Below are positions 41,385-52,500 of a stretch of 64,000 nucleotides of DNA, piece by piece; within the stretch, counting starts at the first letter, position 1, and the number at the start of each line of letters is the position of its first letter. Below the pieces are notes generated by a model, which searched no databases, was not told where the DNA came from, and was given only the letters and a program-made list of their open reading frames with translations. Made by a program: the position numbers and the translations under genes. The DNA is taken from NCBI GenBank assembly GCA_029204225.1, contig CM055102.1, positions 32,048,607 to 32,112,606 on the forward strand. Reading direction: 5' to 3'. Origin of the DNA: Diphasiastrum complanatum. Its lineage: Eukaryota; Streptophyta; Lycopodiopsida; Lycopodiales; Lycopodiaceae.

Positions 41385-42827
41385 ATGTGTTAAGGGTTAG
41401 CGTTTACAAAAACCGCTCGTACGATATGGTCATCAACGACCAAACTTTTGTGCTGATTCCGCTACACCATCGCTTGCATTCCAACTTTAATGGTAGCTTA
41501 TGAAAAACTCAGTGGATCGCTATCCATATAGCATAAGTAATGATTGAATACAAACAAAAGACAATATCAAACACATGTCTATTCCTTCATAGAAGTAGCA
41601 CTGGTAAATCATTGTTAGGACATAAAAAACCGTAGGTCAATTGTTAGGTATAGCTGTAGGTAAATTGTTGTTCCAACAACCAGCAGATCCTGGACTTTGA
41701 CATAACATAACTACATCCCTTTACGAAGGAAATCGAAGCCAGAAAAATGTGTGAAAGAGGGCAGAAAAACTATTGCTCCTAATATCTTTTTGAAAAAACA
41801 TGGGTATTTAGTTGTTGGTAGCTGGAAATGTCTTGTACGGTATGGTCATCGACAACCATAGCAAGGTGAGAGTTCCAATACACTGCACCATCGCTCAAAT
41901 ATTCAGTTGTATGGTATCCCAAGTTTAATAGTAGCTTATGAAAAACTCAATGGATCGCTATCCATATAGCCTAAATAATGATTGAATACAAACAAAAGAC
42001 AATATTGAATGCATGTTTATTCCTACATAGCAGAGTTAGCAAATGAAACAATAGTTGAAAGAAGACAAATGAGGCATAGATCCGGAGTCTCAAAGGATGC
42101 AAAAGATAGGATGACAAGGGGACTGTCCCTTGATGGATGTCTAAGAAAGATAACCAAAGTCCCATCGGAGCACAAAGAGATCTACCCAGTTCAGAGTTTC
42201 GAGACGGTTAAAACTGGAACATCTTATGAGGTGTCAATTGCAAAGGAATCATCTTGCACATGTGATGATTTTCGTAAAACGCAATGTGAAAATTTGTTCC
42301 TTGCAAGCATATGTATTTCGTGTACCTACAAGTTAAAGGGCTGGATGTTGTCCGTAGTATGTTTATGCACCAACCAGTTTTGAAAAGTGAGGAACTATTT
42401 CATATATTCACTTTGCCATCTAGTGGTATGGCTTAAGTGTACCACAAAACAGTGTGTCGTGTAGTGTTCTTCCAGTTTGACACTTTTTGGATAGTCTCTA
42501 TAAGAAAGTGTGTCGATTCTTTGTTTTGCAAGTACAAGATATTTTAAAGAAATGATTTTGACAAAAACCCTTTTGTGTTTAAAATGTTCTCCGCACAGAA
42601 TCATTGAGTTTCTTAGATCTTTGTGTTGGCATCTCAGATCTTTTTTGAAATGGGTTACCACCCTAAACCTGGTTGTACCACAATATGTTTTTTTGTCATG
42701 GACATTGTTTGCTAAAAAAAACTCGCAAAACTCGCAATGTGGTTACTAGCAATTTGTCAGGCCTCGCCTCGCGGGTAGTATGTGGTAGATGATTTATGCA
42801 CTATTCCGAATAAATGCATCATTTTCT
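41385..42827 (+). mobile_element. SWIM-segment copy 1 (DNA-transposon-like remnant)
   Basis: About 1.4 kb shared with 55530-57358. It contains two imperfect copies of an approximately 430-bp block (41400-41560 and 41830-42010, marked by GAAAAACTCA(G/A)TGGATCGCTATCC) and the exon described next. Homology ends at TAAATGCATCATTTT near 42827 in one copy and 57358 in the other. No terminal inverted repeats or target duplication were found. The class (Mutator-like) is inferred from the SWIM finger only. Confidence 0.6.
42029..42383 (+). pseudogene. SWIM zinc-finger exon, copy 1 (frameshifted)
   Basis: The exon appears to begin after acceptor CTACATAG and encodes ELANETIVERRQMRHRSGVS, then GLSLDGCLRKITKVPSEHK, a YPVQSFETVKTGTSYEVSIA stretch and CTCDDFRK, the first half of a SWIM finger (CxCxnCxH). 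Relative to copy 2 a short deletion after CGTAAAAC shifts the frame, so PCKHMYFVYL is lost and unrelated residues follow. SWIM fingers are typical of Mutator-like transposases and the related FAR1/FHY3 proteins. Confidence 0.7.
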
Positions 42828-43284
42828 CTAATGAACACCGTTTTAGTAATTTTGGAAAAATATCTTGATTTTGGAACAAATTCAATATTCTCTTTCTTGT
42901 TTGTTTTAGTTGTTTTCTTTCTATTCATAACTCTTATACTTACTCGTATATATCTCTTGTTTGCGCTTTTAATCCTCTATCATCTACATCTACCCTTAGC
43001 CTCTCTCGTCCACCTCCCATTTTTTTTTTCTACTTGATGCTACCCTCCTCATAAATACCTCTTCTTCATCCATAAACCCCTTGACAATGCACCTCTTCCA
43101 CCCTCCACACCACTCCCTACTACAATTTTCCCTCTTGTGAGCATACACACCCATCCACCCACCCACCAAATTATCTTTGCAATACATATTCTTACGTTTT
43201 CTCTATTTTTATAAAATTGACATGATATTTGTGTCACTTTAAAAACATCGCAAGATTTGTTTATATTGTTCATTATCCATTGTA
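42828..43284. other. No gene seen; pyrimidine-rich tract
   Basis: The stretch from about 42980 to 43145 is markedly C/T-rich on the plus strand. No homology to the elements around it. Confidence 0.45.
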
Positions 43285-43640
43285 CTTGCAAAGACTAGAA
43301 TAAATCGCAGACACGTGATATTCAAATTGGAAAAACAATAACTTCATTAATTTTTTACAAGAAAGAATGATTACATTACAATGTTATCATCGATGTTATA
43401 TGCCAATTTGAGATCTTCTTTTTGCTAACAAGCACACAATAACATTTGCTTTATTTACAAAAAGTAGAACAAATCATAGGCACATAATAAGAAAATAGTA
43501 CTTTTATTCAAATTGAATACAAAACAATGATCAAATTACAATGTCATCATCGGTGGTCTCTACCAATGTAAGATTTTCTTTTGCTTTTAAGCACACACTT
43601 TTTGGTATTTTGATAGCTATATTTTGGCATCTTGAGGCTT
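43285..43640. repeat. Diverged tandem duplication, unit about 170 bp
   Basis: Unit 1 (about 43285-43455) and unit 2 (about 43456-43640) share, in order, TAGAAYAAATCRYAG, ATTCAAATTG, AATGATYA, ATTACAATGTYATCATCG, TTTTTGCT and AAGCACACA. The minus-strand reading ends in similar peptides in both (TDDDIVI versus IDDNIVM). Confidence 0.6.
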
Positions 43641-43721
43641 CTTTCATTGTCCAACTCCAAACAATTGTGTTCAAGTGCTCCCATCGATCGAGATCTCTTT
43701 TGTTGAGAAATGAGGACCCAA

Positions 43722-43735
43722 GCACCCTTATATAG
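43722..43735 (-). promoter_or_regulatory. TATA-like box
   Basis: Minus CACTATATAAGGGTGC fits a plant core promoter. The only ORF downstream is short (to TAG near 43531), so the transcript it would serve is unknown. Confidence 0.3.
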
Positions 43736-43979
43736 TGAAGGGTTCTATTTTTAGTAAGTGCCCCTATAAAAGTTCTGGCTTTTTTTCCAAATATAGTATG
43801 TTCTTGTCTAGGCTCATGAGTAAAAATCCTTGGACATCCACAAATGTAGTAACAGGCATATAAAATGTGACAACGCAAAAGTAATGTCAAAACGTAACCA
43901 AATATATTAGAATAGAGTCAAAACACAACCAACTAATTGTGTTTTCTATTTTCCATTAGATTAAATCCTTTATTCCCAT

Positions 43980-45329
43980 TGGACTCCTAATGTCCCTGTT
44001 TGTAAAAATGAAACACATTCATGATCTTTTTCGGCTCGTCTCCGTATCTGCAAAATCAGACACAAAGTTAATAATCCTATATTTATTCAACATTACTATT
44101 TAAAATTCAGGAATCTGATAGAAATTAGGGACTCACATTTTGTCCATTACGAGTGAAGACAAAATCTACTGGCACATCAACAAAAGTCAATCCAAGCATA
44201 TGCCGAAGATCTTCTAGGCTGCACTCCTTATTTATATGAATTTCTCGTATTTCATCATGGGGCAAATGTATGGATATCTCCACTTCTTGCTGATTCGTCT
44301 CCGCGTCCAGAGGGTCCCATCGGCCATGACCAAACTTATATCGCCTATAAATGAAACTTAAGGAGCATGTTTGATGTGAAATATGATACCTTATGGTCAT
44401 TGTTTCACAAAAGAGCTTACACTTTATTAAATCTCCTTTATGCTCCATTTCTTTTGAATCCCATGCGACAAATGTGTTGTCCAACAGTGATGATTCTGTT
44501 GCTTTCCATGCCCACATCGTGTTTGTTTTCGTAAAGGGGACCGTCTTAAATATGACAACAAATACGGTGATCGACACGGAGATGCTAGTGTAGACTCGTT
44601 TGGATCCGAATGTTGGCTTCATATTACCAATAATCTCTTTGAGAAGTTGCCTCTTTGTTAATTCAATAGTCAGTTGGTCAACATATGGCCACTCGTGAGA
44701 GTTGATCGCAGGCTCAGAAGTTGGTGCTAATTTGCCTTGGCCAAAGTTTTTTTTGGGAACTTCGTACATGTGATCGTAAAAGAAAATGCCCATTTTGATC
44801 AGGGCAGAGGATGCCAACCCACCATATATTAGTTCTCCATATTTGGCGTGTATGGCGGAGAATTTTCTAGTGAAGGACTTCACGTTTTGCTAGTCGAAGC
44901 TATTTGAAGGAAAGACATCTGCACCAGGCATTAATGCAACATTATTATCCATTACAATGACATAATAATAATTCAAACATAATAGTTAACACAAGAATAA
45001 AAGAGGCGAGACCTACAATGTGACTGTATGGTTCTATCAGCAACAACCACATCCAATAAAATATCTCGACACATGTATACGTGTTGCACATTTGCAAGGT
45101 ATTCGCCGTTTTGGTCGATCTTGAATTTGTGGATCCTTCCTTTCCAATGGTAGTCTTGGTTGTTTCGCTTCCTCTTTGCAACCTTGTGAGTTCCTTTGTC
45201 CGATGGTTGCATGTAAACCCAGTCAAAAGTTGAAAATGTATGGGGCACCCAATGCTCATTGGAATCTTTGATGTGTGCAACAATGGAAGCTAGTTGATTC
45301 TTGGGCTTCCTTGATTGAGTAGAGGCCAT
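43980..45329 (-). CDS. Multi-exon gene of unknown function, probably degenerate
   Basis: The minus strand has a first exon from ATG at 45329 (MASTQSRKPKNQLASIVAHI, then DYHWKGRIHKFKIDQNGEYL, to DVVVADRTIQSHC; donor TGTAG|GTCTCG near 45019). A large second exon runs from about 44890 to 44143 (QNVKSFTRKFSAIHAKYGEL, then EVEISIHLPHDEIREIHINK, SLEDLRHMLGLTFVDVPVDF; donor AAAT|GTGAGT). A short last exon follows acceptor TTTTGCAG at 44046 (YGDEPKKIMNVFHFYKQGH and stop). The C-terminal part of exon 2 looks like a ubiquitin-like or PB1-like fold, low confidence. The exon 1 to exon 2 junction does not splice cleanly in frame, so the model is provisional. It lies tail to tail with SWIM segment 1. It could be the second gene of a DNA transposon. 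Confidence 0.42.
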
Positions 45330-45427
45330 AATGGATGATGTAATGATAATGTAGGATATGCGAAATAGTGTGTAGATCTTCAAATAAGGTGAACCAAAAT
45401 AAAAAAAATAGAATATCTGTGGAGTAT

Positions 45428-45433
<6 letters not shown>

Positions 45434-45504
<71 letters not shown>
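45434..45504. repeat. (GA)n microsatellite
   Basis: About 35 uninterrupted GA units. It lies upstream of the ATG at 45329 and would be in the 5' untranslated region or promoter of that gene, where it reads as CT repeats on the sense strand, a common plant arrangement. Confidence 0.97.
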
Positions 45505-45508
<4 letters not shown>

Positions 45509-45811
45509 TTAGAGAGAGGCTACAAAATGAGAGAGAGATGAGAGATACAAGCTTGTGAACATTCAAAATTTGAAATAAGGACTAGGCTCACTTAGGATAA
45601 GGCTGCTAGTAGATAGACAGGCTAGTTGATGTTAACTTGTAGGCATAGTTATTGCTTTATCTAGGGTTAATGTTAGAGGTGTACTTTGTGGGCCCACACT
45701 TGATTTAATCTGCACCATTGAATTTGCCATGTCATATGGACCATTCCCTCTTAGTTGTCAATATTCTGTTGGGACACGTGTCGTCATTAACACTAATTAT
45801 AGTTAGTGAAG

Positions 45812-45838
45812 AGGCCCTTTTTGAGTCCAAAAAGGGCC
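45812..45838. repeat. Short perfect hairpin
   Basis: GGCCCTTTTTG and CAAAAAGGGCC separated by four or five bases. It sits exactly where recognisable F gag sequence ends. Confidence 0.75.
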
Positions 45839-45855
45839 CTAATGATTTGCGCGAT

Positions 45856-46146
45856 ATGTTATTGTGAGCTTCCCAAGCTCTCCTAGCTGTCATGGCATCA
45901 CTTATATGAGTGATCACATGGTCTTTCACTGAAAGATTGATTAAGGACAATGCCCTCTGTGTCTTTTTATCAAAGGCCCTCATGTCACCTGGAGTGGTAT
46001 TTGGCCGGACTTAAATACCTACCACAATCTCCCATAACTCTTTCTCCATCAAAATGCTCTTCATTTTGAATTTCCAGATGCTGTAGTTAGAAGCCCCATC
46101 AAGTTTGCTTGCATTGCCCAAAATTGCCTCATTGATGTTTGCCATT
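45856..46146 (-). pseudogene. Copia gag N-terminal fragment (element F)
   Basis: Starts MANINEAILGNASKLDGASN, continues YSIWKFKMKSILMEKELWEI to a TAA near 46015, then in frame MRAFDKKTQRALSLINLSVK and DHVITHISDAMTARRAWEA, where homology to G gag (FDKKMRKALTFINLSVKDHI) ends. About 95 residues, one nonsense codon, no zinc knuckle. Confidence 0.87.
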
Positions 46147-47394
46147 TCCAAACTGCTTGAAATTCCACCTGGAGGCTATAAAGTGTATGCCGAAGCCAAC
46201 CGTGATGTCAGAAATAGAAAATAATGACTTGCAATTTTTGGCTTACTAGGCCACCTGCCGCTCTTTCGCCAAATTGAAAGCCAAACTAGCGTTGCTTTCT
46301 GAAATGCTTCTCATCACCAACTCCCAGCTCCCTGCCCAGTGGAATGGTGAAATCACTTATGACGCGCTCCGAACACTTTCTCCGCAGCAATCACTCTATT
46401 TTGGTGTACCGTACTTGCAAGTACAGTCACAGTGCCCTTCATTTGGAGGCCATCGCATTTTGTTTGGCCAAAATAGACTAAAGGAGGTGAAAATAAGGGT
46501 AATTTGGGTTTTGAACTGTTTCTTCAGTGTGAAAAAACTTCACTTTTCACAAAACTTCGGACCCAACAATTTTTTCAGTTTGAAAATTTTTAATGAAAAT
46601 AAAGATGCCTTTGTCCCCTTTAGGCCCTCATCACACCATCCAATGGTGGTTCACCATCCAAAGGCCTACAACTATTCCCCAAGCATTTCATCATGGCCGT
46701 TGCTCACAGTTTGGGCTGATTCGATGATCCTCAGCGACTTTGAACTACTAAACTTGTTCTTCCATGCACCAGTGCAAGCGCTATGCATCTCCACGATTGG
46801 ATTTGCGCGATTGTCCCGAGCTCTCCACGGCTCTCTTCACCCTCTCTTCCAACGAGTTCCTATTGGGGTTATGCTTTTGATGCGGATTCAGACTGCTCCA
46901 ACATCTTCTAGGCTCACAACCACCCATGGCTTCTCCACACATCCACAATAGTAGCAAGGCGCCAACTCCTGGCTTTTCACAGCTTTAAAAACGGATTTGT
47001 ATCGAGAGAGAAATGCTTTTTCCCTTCTTGAAACCCTAGTTGTCAAAGAGGAAGATATTTTTGAGCTTTATCTGAACTTCTTGAAAATAGAACTGAGCAG
47101 CTACCTATCCCTCTGAGGTTGCCCTACAACAAGCAATATTCTACTCCAAACCACTCTTCAAATGGTGTTTAATTGGATTCAGACCAATCACAAATGCCAA
47201 GCAACCCTCCAGAAGAATTTCCAGCTTCAATCTTTGCTTGCCAACTTATTCAGTTGACAATCTCCTACCTTTGAATCTTCTTACAGTTTTGAGCTATTCC
47301 ACAAATCTCCACAGACTCGGTTTTGTGCTTCCTAGCCAACAAACCCTCGTGAATTCGCAGCTCTCTGTTCTTGTCCGGTGATTCTAGCCACCAA
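46147..47394 (-). other. Leader of element F, with a plus-strand ORF
   Basis: Noncoding on the sense strand. On the plus strand a 225-codon ORF (46274-46951) is open, and its first half is matched by an open ORF in the same antisense position of G (see findings). Confidence 0.75.
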
Positions 47395-47408
47395 GGGCTC
47401 TAATACCA
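47395..47408 (-). promoter_or_regulatory. Primer binding site of element F
   Basis: Minus TGGTATTAGAGCCC directly after the LTR end CTTAACT, one mismatch to the initiator-tRNA-Met site. Confidence 0.85.
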
Positions 47409-47660
47409 AGTTAAGAAAACAGTTTAAACACCCGACCGGATTAATCACCACTGCACAACGTCAAGCGCAACAAGACAAGACAACAGAATTGCTCTCCACA
47501 AACTGTATATTCAACTGATAAGTAAGTACAAAGATAAAGTTGCTTAGAAGCACTCAAAGGACTCGTAAAAGAAAGACGACCCGATAATTCTAGAACTAAG
47601 CACACGTGGTGCCGTCGAAATAAGAAAGCACTGTATAAGTCGATCATTGCTATTTTAACT
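47409..47660 (-). repeat. 5' LTR of element F
   Basis: 252 bp with short inverted ends (AGTTAA...TTAACT), like the AGTTAGAAT...ATTCTAAGT ends of G. The outer end is fixed by the join to E sequence at 47661 and the inner end by the primer site. Confidence 0.82.
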
Positions 47661-48729
47661 TATTCCTATTTGTAGGGAGAGAAATAGAAATTGTGCCAAT
47701 ACCTTTGATTGCACACTCACCATCATTGGCTGTGTAGATCACCCTCTTATCATTTTCATATGCCAACAAAGAAGTGAAGTACTCTTTGTGAAAAGTCATG
47801 TCTGAACTTGCTCGACTATCAATCCACCATGTATCTAGATCTCCATCATTAGCAAGCATACATGAAGACATCACAAAAGCATCATCATTTTCATGTTGAA
47901 CATCCAAACCATCCTCATCAAGAATAAGACTACCTTGCTGTCTCCTTGATCTCTCTTCTTCTTGTAGCACTCACTTGCAAAGTGTCCTTTGATGCCACAA
48001 TAGAAGCACTTGAGCTTTGATCTATCTTTCTTTTTGCCATTTGAAGAAGCCTCCCCTAGATCTTGCCCTTTAGACTACTTACTTTTGCTTCTGCCCTTGA
48101 TGAACATAGATAGCCTCCTCTCCAACTTGAGACGTTGATGAAAATCCACCTCTTGCTTAAAGCCTATATTCTTCATTGATCAAGATCTCCTAAAGATCAT
48201 TCAAACTTGGCAAAGTCTTTTGCATGGCAAGACTTTGAACAATGTTAGCATGAGCATCCAACAATCCATTAAGAATAGCTTGAACAAGCTCTCCTTCCTT
48301 AATGCTCTCGTCAATGCAAGCTAATTCATCACTGAAAGCTTTCATTATCAAAATAAAAGTATTTGGACTTTCTTCACTCTTTTGCAAACAAGAAAAGATT
48401 TGTCTTCTTAGAGTCAACACTCTAGAAGTAGACTTTGATTCATAAAGCTTCTTCAATGAATCCCAAGCATCTTTTGATAAAGTACTCTTACCAACTTCCT
48501 TGAGAAGCTCATTGGTAACATTCATCTTTATCATGTGTAGAGCCCTTTTGGCCCTCTTGTCATACCTCATTTGATATTGTTGTGTTGTTGGTTTCTCTTC
48601 CAAACGTACAACAATATCCAAAACATCATTCATCTCAAAAAGTGATTCCATCCTCACTTTCCACAATGAATAGTTACTTGAGGTAAACCTATCATTGGCT
48701 TCCAACATGACTCCACTTGATGTAGCCAT
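47661..48729 (-). pseudogene. Copia gag-protease fragment (element E)
   Basis: A 179-codon frame from ATG 48729 (MATSSGVMLEANDRFTSSNY) to NDL at 48190 covers most of gag. Next come a frameshifted zinc-knuckle region (about 47960-48180) and a 106-codon frame (47650-47970) with the protease, where the active site reads WWIDSRASSDMT: the D-S-G triad is mutated to D-S-R. It ends at TNRN where F begins. Confidence 0.9.
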
Positions 48730-48993
48730 GTAGCAATGACTTGATCCTCTCTTTCAACCTATTTCAATGCACAAAGCACTCCTTTGAACAACAAAAAAAG
48801 TTTTCAAAAGGAAATAACAAAGATATGAAACTTCTCAATTCTCTTCTAGCACTTATACCAAAGCAAATCAATATATAGAATAGTGAAATCTTGATCAACC
48901 TATGATCTATCCTCTTTAATGACTCTTGCCACTTCCTAAGATTGAAAAACACTCAAATGAAGTTCAGTACCCTCACAATCTAGAGAGCCATGG

Positions 48994-49191
48994 AAGATAT
49001 CACAAGTATAGTGCTCCAATGGATAGTAGAACTCAAGAGAACCATGTATAAGCATGAATGAGATAAGAGAGGGAGAATGTCTTCTCTTCCCATGAGTTAC
49101 ATGCTTTTATAATAGGTCCAAACCTAAATTCAAACTTTGGTTTCCCTCGATAATAAAAATCCTACTATTTTTGTGACTAGATTCAATGTAT
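48994..49191 (-). repeat. 5' LTR of element E, inner part
   Basis: Aligns with the H LTR (AAGATATCACAAGTA ... GATTCAATGTAT) up to the G insertion point. The part nearest the gene is deleted. Confidence 0.83.
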
Positions 49192-49466
49192 ACTTAGAAT
49201 TTGCTTTGCACAGGAACACAGATCATGCTACATATAAACACAGATAGAAAATCACTCTCCTCAGCAAGCTCACATAGCAACTGTATTTCTCAAAATGAAA
49301 TTACACTGTACATATAGTTGCTCACTCAGGCAACCCATGCATGACCCAGGTTGCCGTTGGCAGGACGCGTGTCCCGTCGACTTGCCTCGTGGTGAGGCCA
49401 ACTGATCCTTATCCACTGATAGGACCCACTTACAGTCACACAGTGATTCTAACTTTGATTCTAACT
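49192..49466 (-). repeat. 3' LTR of element G
   Basis: 275 bp, plus-strand ACTTAGAATTTGC ... GATTCTAACT, with short inverted ends. Contains the GC-rich stretch GGACGCGTGTCCCGTCGAC. Confidence 0.94.
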
Positions 49467-49475
49467 CTCTCCTTT
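49467..49475 (-). promoter_or_regulatory. Polypurine tract of element G
   Basis: Minus AAAGGAGAG immediately before the 3' LTR. Confidence 0.8.
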
Positions 49476-49519
49476 AAAATAGAGTCACTTTTTATATAGT
49501 CATATACATAGCTTTAAAG

Positions 49520-52500
49520 TCAACAAACTTTAAATATAGAAAGTTTTGATCTAAACTTATCAAAATTTTCTCCAGTAAGTGGCTTATTGAAAATATCAAC
49601 TAGTTGTTCTTCTGTGCTACAATGAACAACATGAATTTCATGACTTAGCAGTCTTTCGCGTATGAAGTGATATTGAATCTCAATGTGTTTAGTTCTCGCA
49701 TGGAACACTGGATTCTTTGCTAGCTGAATGCCACTCTGACTGTCGCTATGTAAAGTTGTGGGATTTTTCTGCTTCATGCCAATCTCTTCCAAGATTTGTC
49801 TCAACCATATAGCTTCTTGTGCAGCACTACACATTGCCTTATACTCTGCTTCTGTGGTCCGCATCCACATAGCCACACAACTCAGGTAAACCATTATGCT
49901 TCCTGTAAATCAAGCCATACTCTGATGTGCCTTTCACATAATGCAAAATGCGTTTCCGTAGGTGCTGCCATAAACTGACTTACAATGCCAACAACATAGC
50001 ATATATCTGGTCTAGTTGTGGTAAGGTAAATCAAGCTCCCTACTAACTGTCTATATAGCGTAGCATCAAATGACTGTGATTCATCAAGCTTAGAAAGCTT
50101 TTTACCTGGTTCAATAGGAGTGTTTACTGGTTTGCAATCCTGCAATCTAAACCTGTGTAGTAACTCTTTGACATATTTCACCTGTGTTAAACCCACTTCA
50201 TGTCCTTTTTGCCACACTTCTACTCCAAGGCAGTAATGCATCAGGCTGAGATCTGTCATCTCAAATTGTTTCATGAGATCTTTCTTGATTATGTCTATCA
50301 TCTCTTGATTATTTTCCGTAATAATCAAGTCATCAACATAAAGAGCAATCAAAGCAACCATACCATCAAAGCATAAGACATATAGATTTGGATCAGAATG
50401 TGTTCTCACCATCCCCTTTGAACGAAAGTAGGCATCAATCCTGCTATACCACGCACGTGGTTCTTGTTTAAGACCATAAAGCGCTTTCTTCAAGCGACAT
50501 ACTTTATTTTCCTGTCCTTTCGTTACAAAGCCTTCAGGTTGATCCATGAACACTTCTTCTTCTAACTCACCATTTAGAAAAGCAGATTTTACATCCATCT
50601 GATGCAAAGGCCAACCAAAATGTGAAGCTAAAGCAATAAGTAGACGTAGAGTATTCCACTTACACACCGGCGCAAAGGTCTCCTCATAGTCAATGCCTTT
50701 ATTTTGTGCGTACCCTTTGATTACCAATCTTGCTTTGTGCTTTGCTATGCTGCCATCTGCATGGTACTTAGTTCTATATACCCATTTGCAACCAATGGGT
50801 TTCTTGCCAACTGGTGGTTCTACTAAGTCTCGTGTGCTATGCTTAGCAATTGACTCCATCTCCTCTCCCATGGCTTTGATCCAAATGTCATCATCTTTCG
50901 CTTCACCATAAGTCGAAGGTTCTTTGCTTTGAATAATGCTGGATAACAGAGCATAATTTGTTTCATACCTTTCAGGTAGTATTTTCTCTCTTGTTGATCT
51001 TCGTAGTTCTCCCTGGTTAGATGATCCTGGAAAGTCATCTATATCGCGGCTCTCCATCAATCTCTCAAACCACTTAGGGAGCTTTCTGTCAGGTGATCGG
51101 CTTCCTGGTGAAAATGTATCCCACGGTACATCCTTCTCCTTGCGTTTGTCACCTGCAATTTCAATCCTTCTTGCACCAAAAGGTTTGTCCCTACCTCTCC
51201 AACCTGTTTCTTGAGGTTGAGTAGTAGTATCTTGAGATGTATCCTCATATTCATCACTCGGAAGGTCAATGAATGGATCGTCATCATGTGGTAACCTCAC
51301 TATGCCATTTTTCCTATTGGATGTGTCTATCTTCTCAGCATCTTCGTCTTCATACATCTTGGATTCATCAAAGATAACATCTCGACTTATATGGATTTTA
51401 TTTTTGACTGGATCAAAACATCTATAGCCCTTCACGCGATCATCATATCCTAGGAATATACACTTGATAGCTTTTACATCAAGTTTACGTCTTTCTTCTT
51501 TAGGAATATGTACAAAGGCCTTACATCCAAAAATTCGCAAGTGGTTCACCTTTGGCTTCTTCTTTGTGAAAGCTTCCTCAGGTGTAATTTTTGGTATGAC
51601 AATGGTAGGACTTCTATTTTGAAGATAGACTGCCGTGCTACATGCTTATGACCAAAAATCTTTTAGTAATTTCATCTCAGCTAGCATAGATCTGGCACTT
51701 TCCACAATCGTACGATTTTTGCGCTCAGCTACACCATTGAGAGCAGGAGTATGAGCTTGCGTAAATTGTCTTTTTATTCCACATTGATCACAAAGATCAT
51801 TGAAGTCATTAGACTTATACTCACCTCCACTATTTGATCTTAGGACTTTGATCTTCTTACCTGTCTAATTTTCAACCAAGTTTTTGAAGTTTTTGAAGTT
51901 ATTAAAAGCATCTGATTTCTTCTTCAAGAAGTAGATCCACGTCTTACGTGACATATCATCAATAAAGGTCATGAAATAGAAGGCTTTTCCTAAGGACATG
52001 GTCCTCATGGGCCCGCATAAATATGTGTGGATTAAATCCAGGATGTTCTTTGCTCTTGCAACACCCCCTCTATTGAACTTCTCTCGATGCTGCTTCCCAT
52101 ATATACAAGATTCACACATCGATTTCAAGTGATCTTCTATTGTAGGTAGTCCTGTTACCATCTCCAATTTTCTCATCAAATTGAGGATTCCCAAGCTCAA
52201 GTGACCAAGCCTCTTGTGCCACAACTCAGTTTGCGAAAGAACGGATGATACAAGTCCATGTTGCCCCTAGATTGTGGCATTCAACCTGTACAATTTTGTA
52301 TTGGGCTCTCTTATTCCATTCGCAATAACTTGAACTTTTGGTTCGCATCCTTCACAAAGCAACGATCATGGGCGAATTCTACTTTCAACTTTTGATCAAT
52401 AATGCCTCCAACAAAAAGTAGATTTTTCTTCAAACCTGGTACGTAAAGTACCTCCCTGATCATCCTGGTTTTGCCATCAGGCAGTTGGATTGAAACTGTG

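Larger units (their letters stand above)
45855..47660 (-). mobile_element. Element F: 5' part of a minus-strand copia of the G lineage
   Basis: 5' LTR (47409-47660), primer site, leader of about 1.25 kb and gag N-terminus, cut off at about 45855. Leader and gag are clearly homologous to G (for example CCCAGTGGAATGGTGAAA and ACACTTTCTCCGC). F interrupts copia E inside the protease region. TATTC at 47661-47665 (GAATA on the minus strand) matches, with one mismatch, GAATG at 17881-17885 next to the other F-type LTR tail. Confidence 0.85.

Noticed and set aside
43722-43735. Promoter of a small peptide gene ending at 43531
   Set aside because: The peptide would be under 45 residues and overlaps a duplicated segment; kept only as a low-confidence TATA-like site.
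46274-46951. Ordinary host gene for the 225-codon ORF
   Set aside because: It lies antisense to the F leader and its first half is shared with the G leader, so it belongs to the element (kept as a finding).
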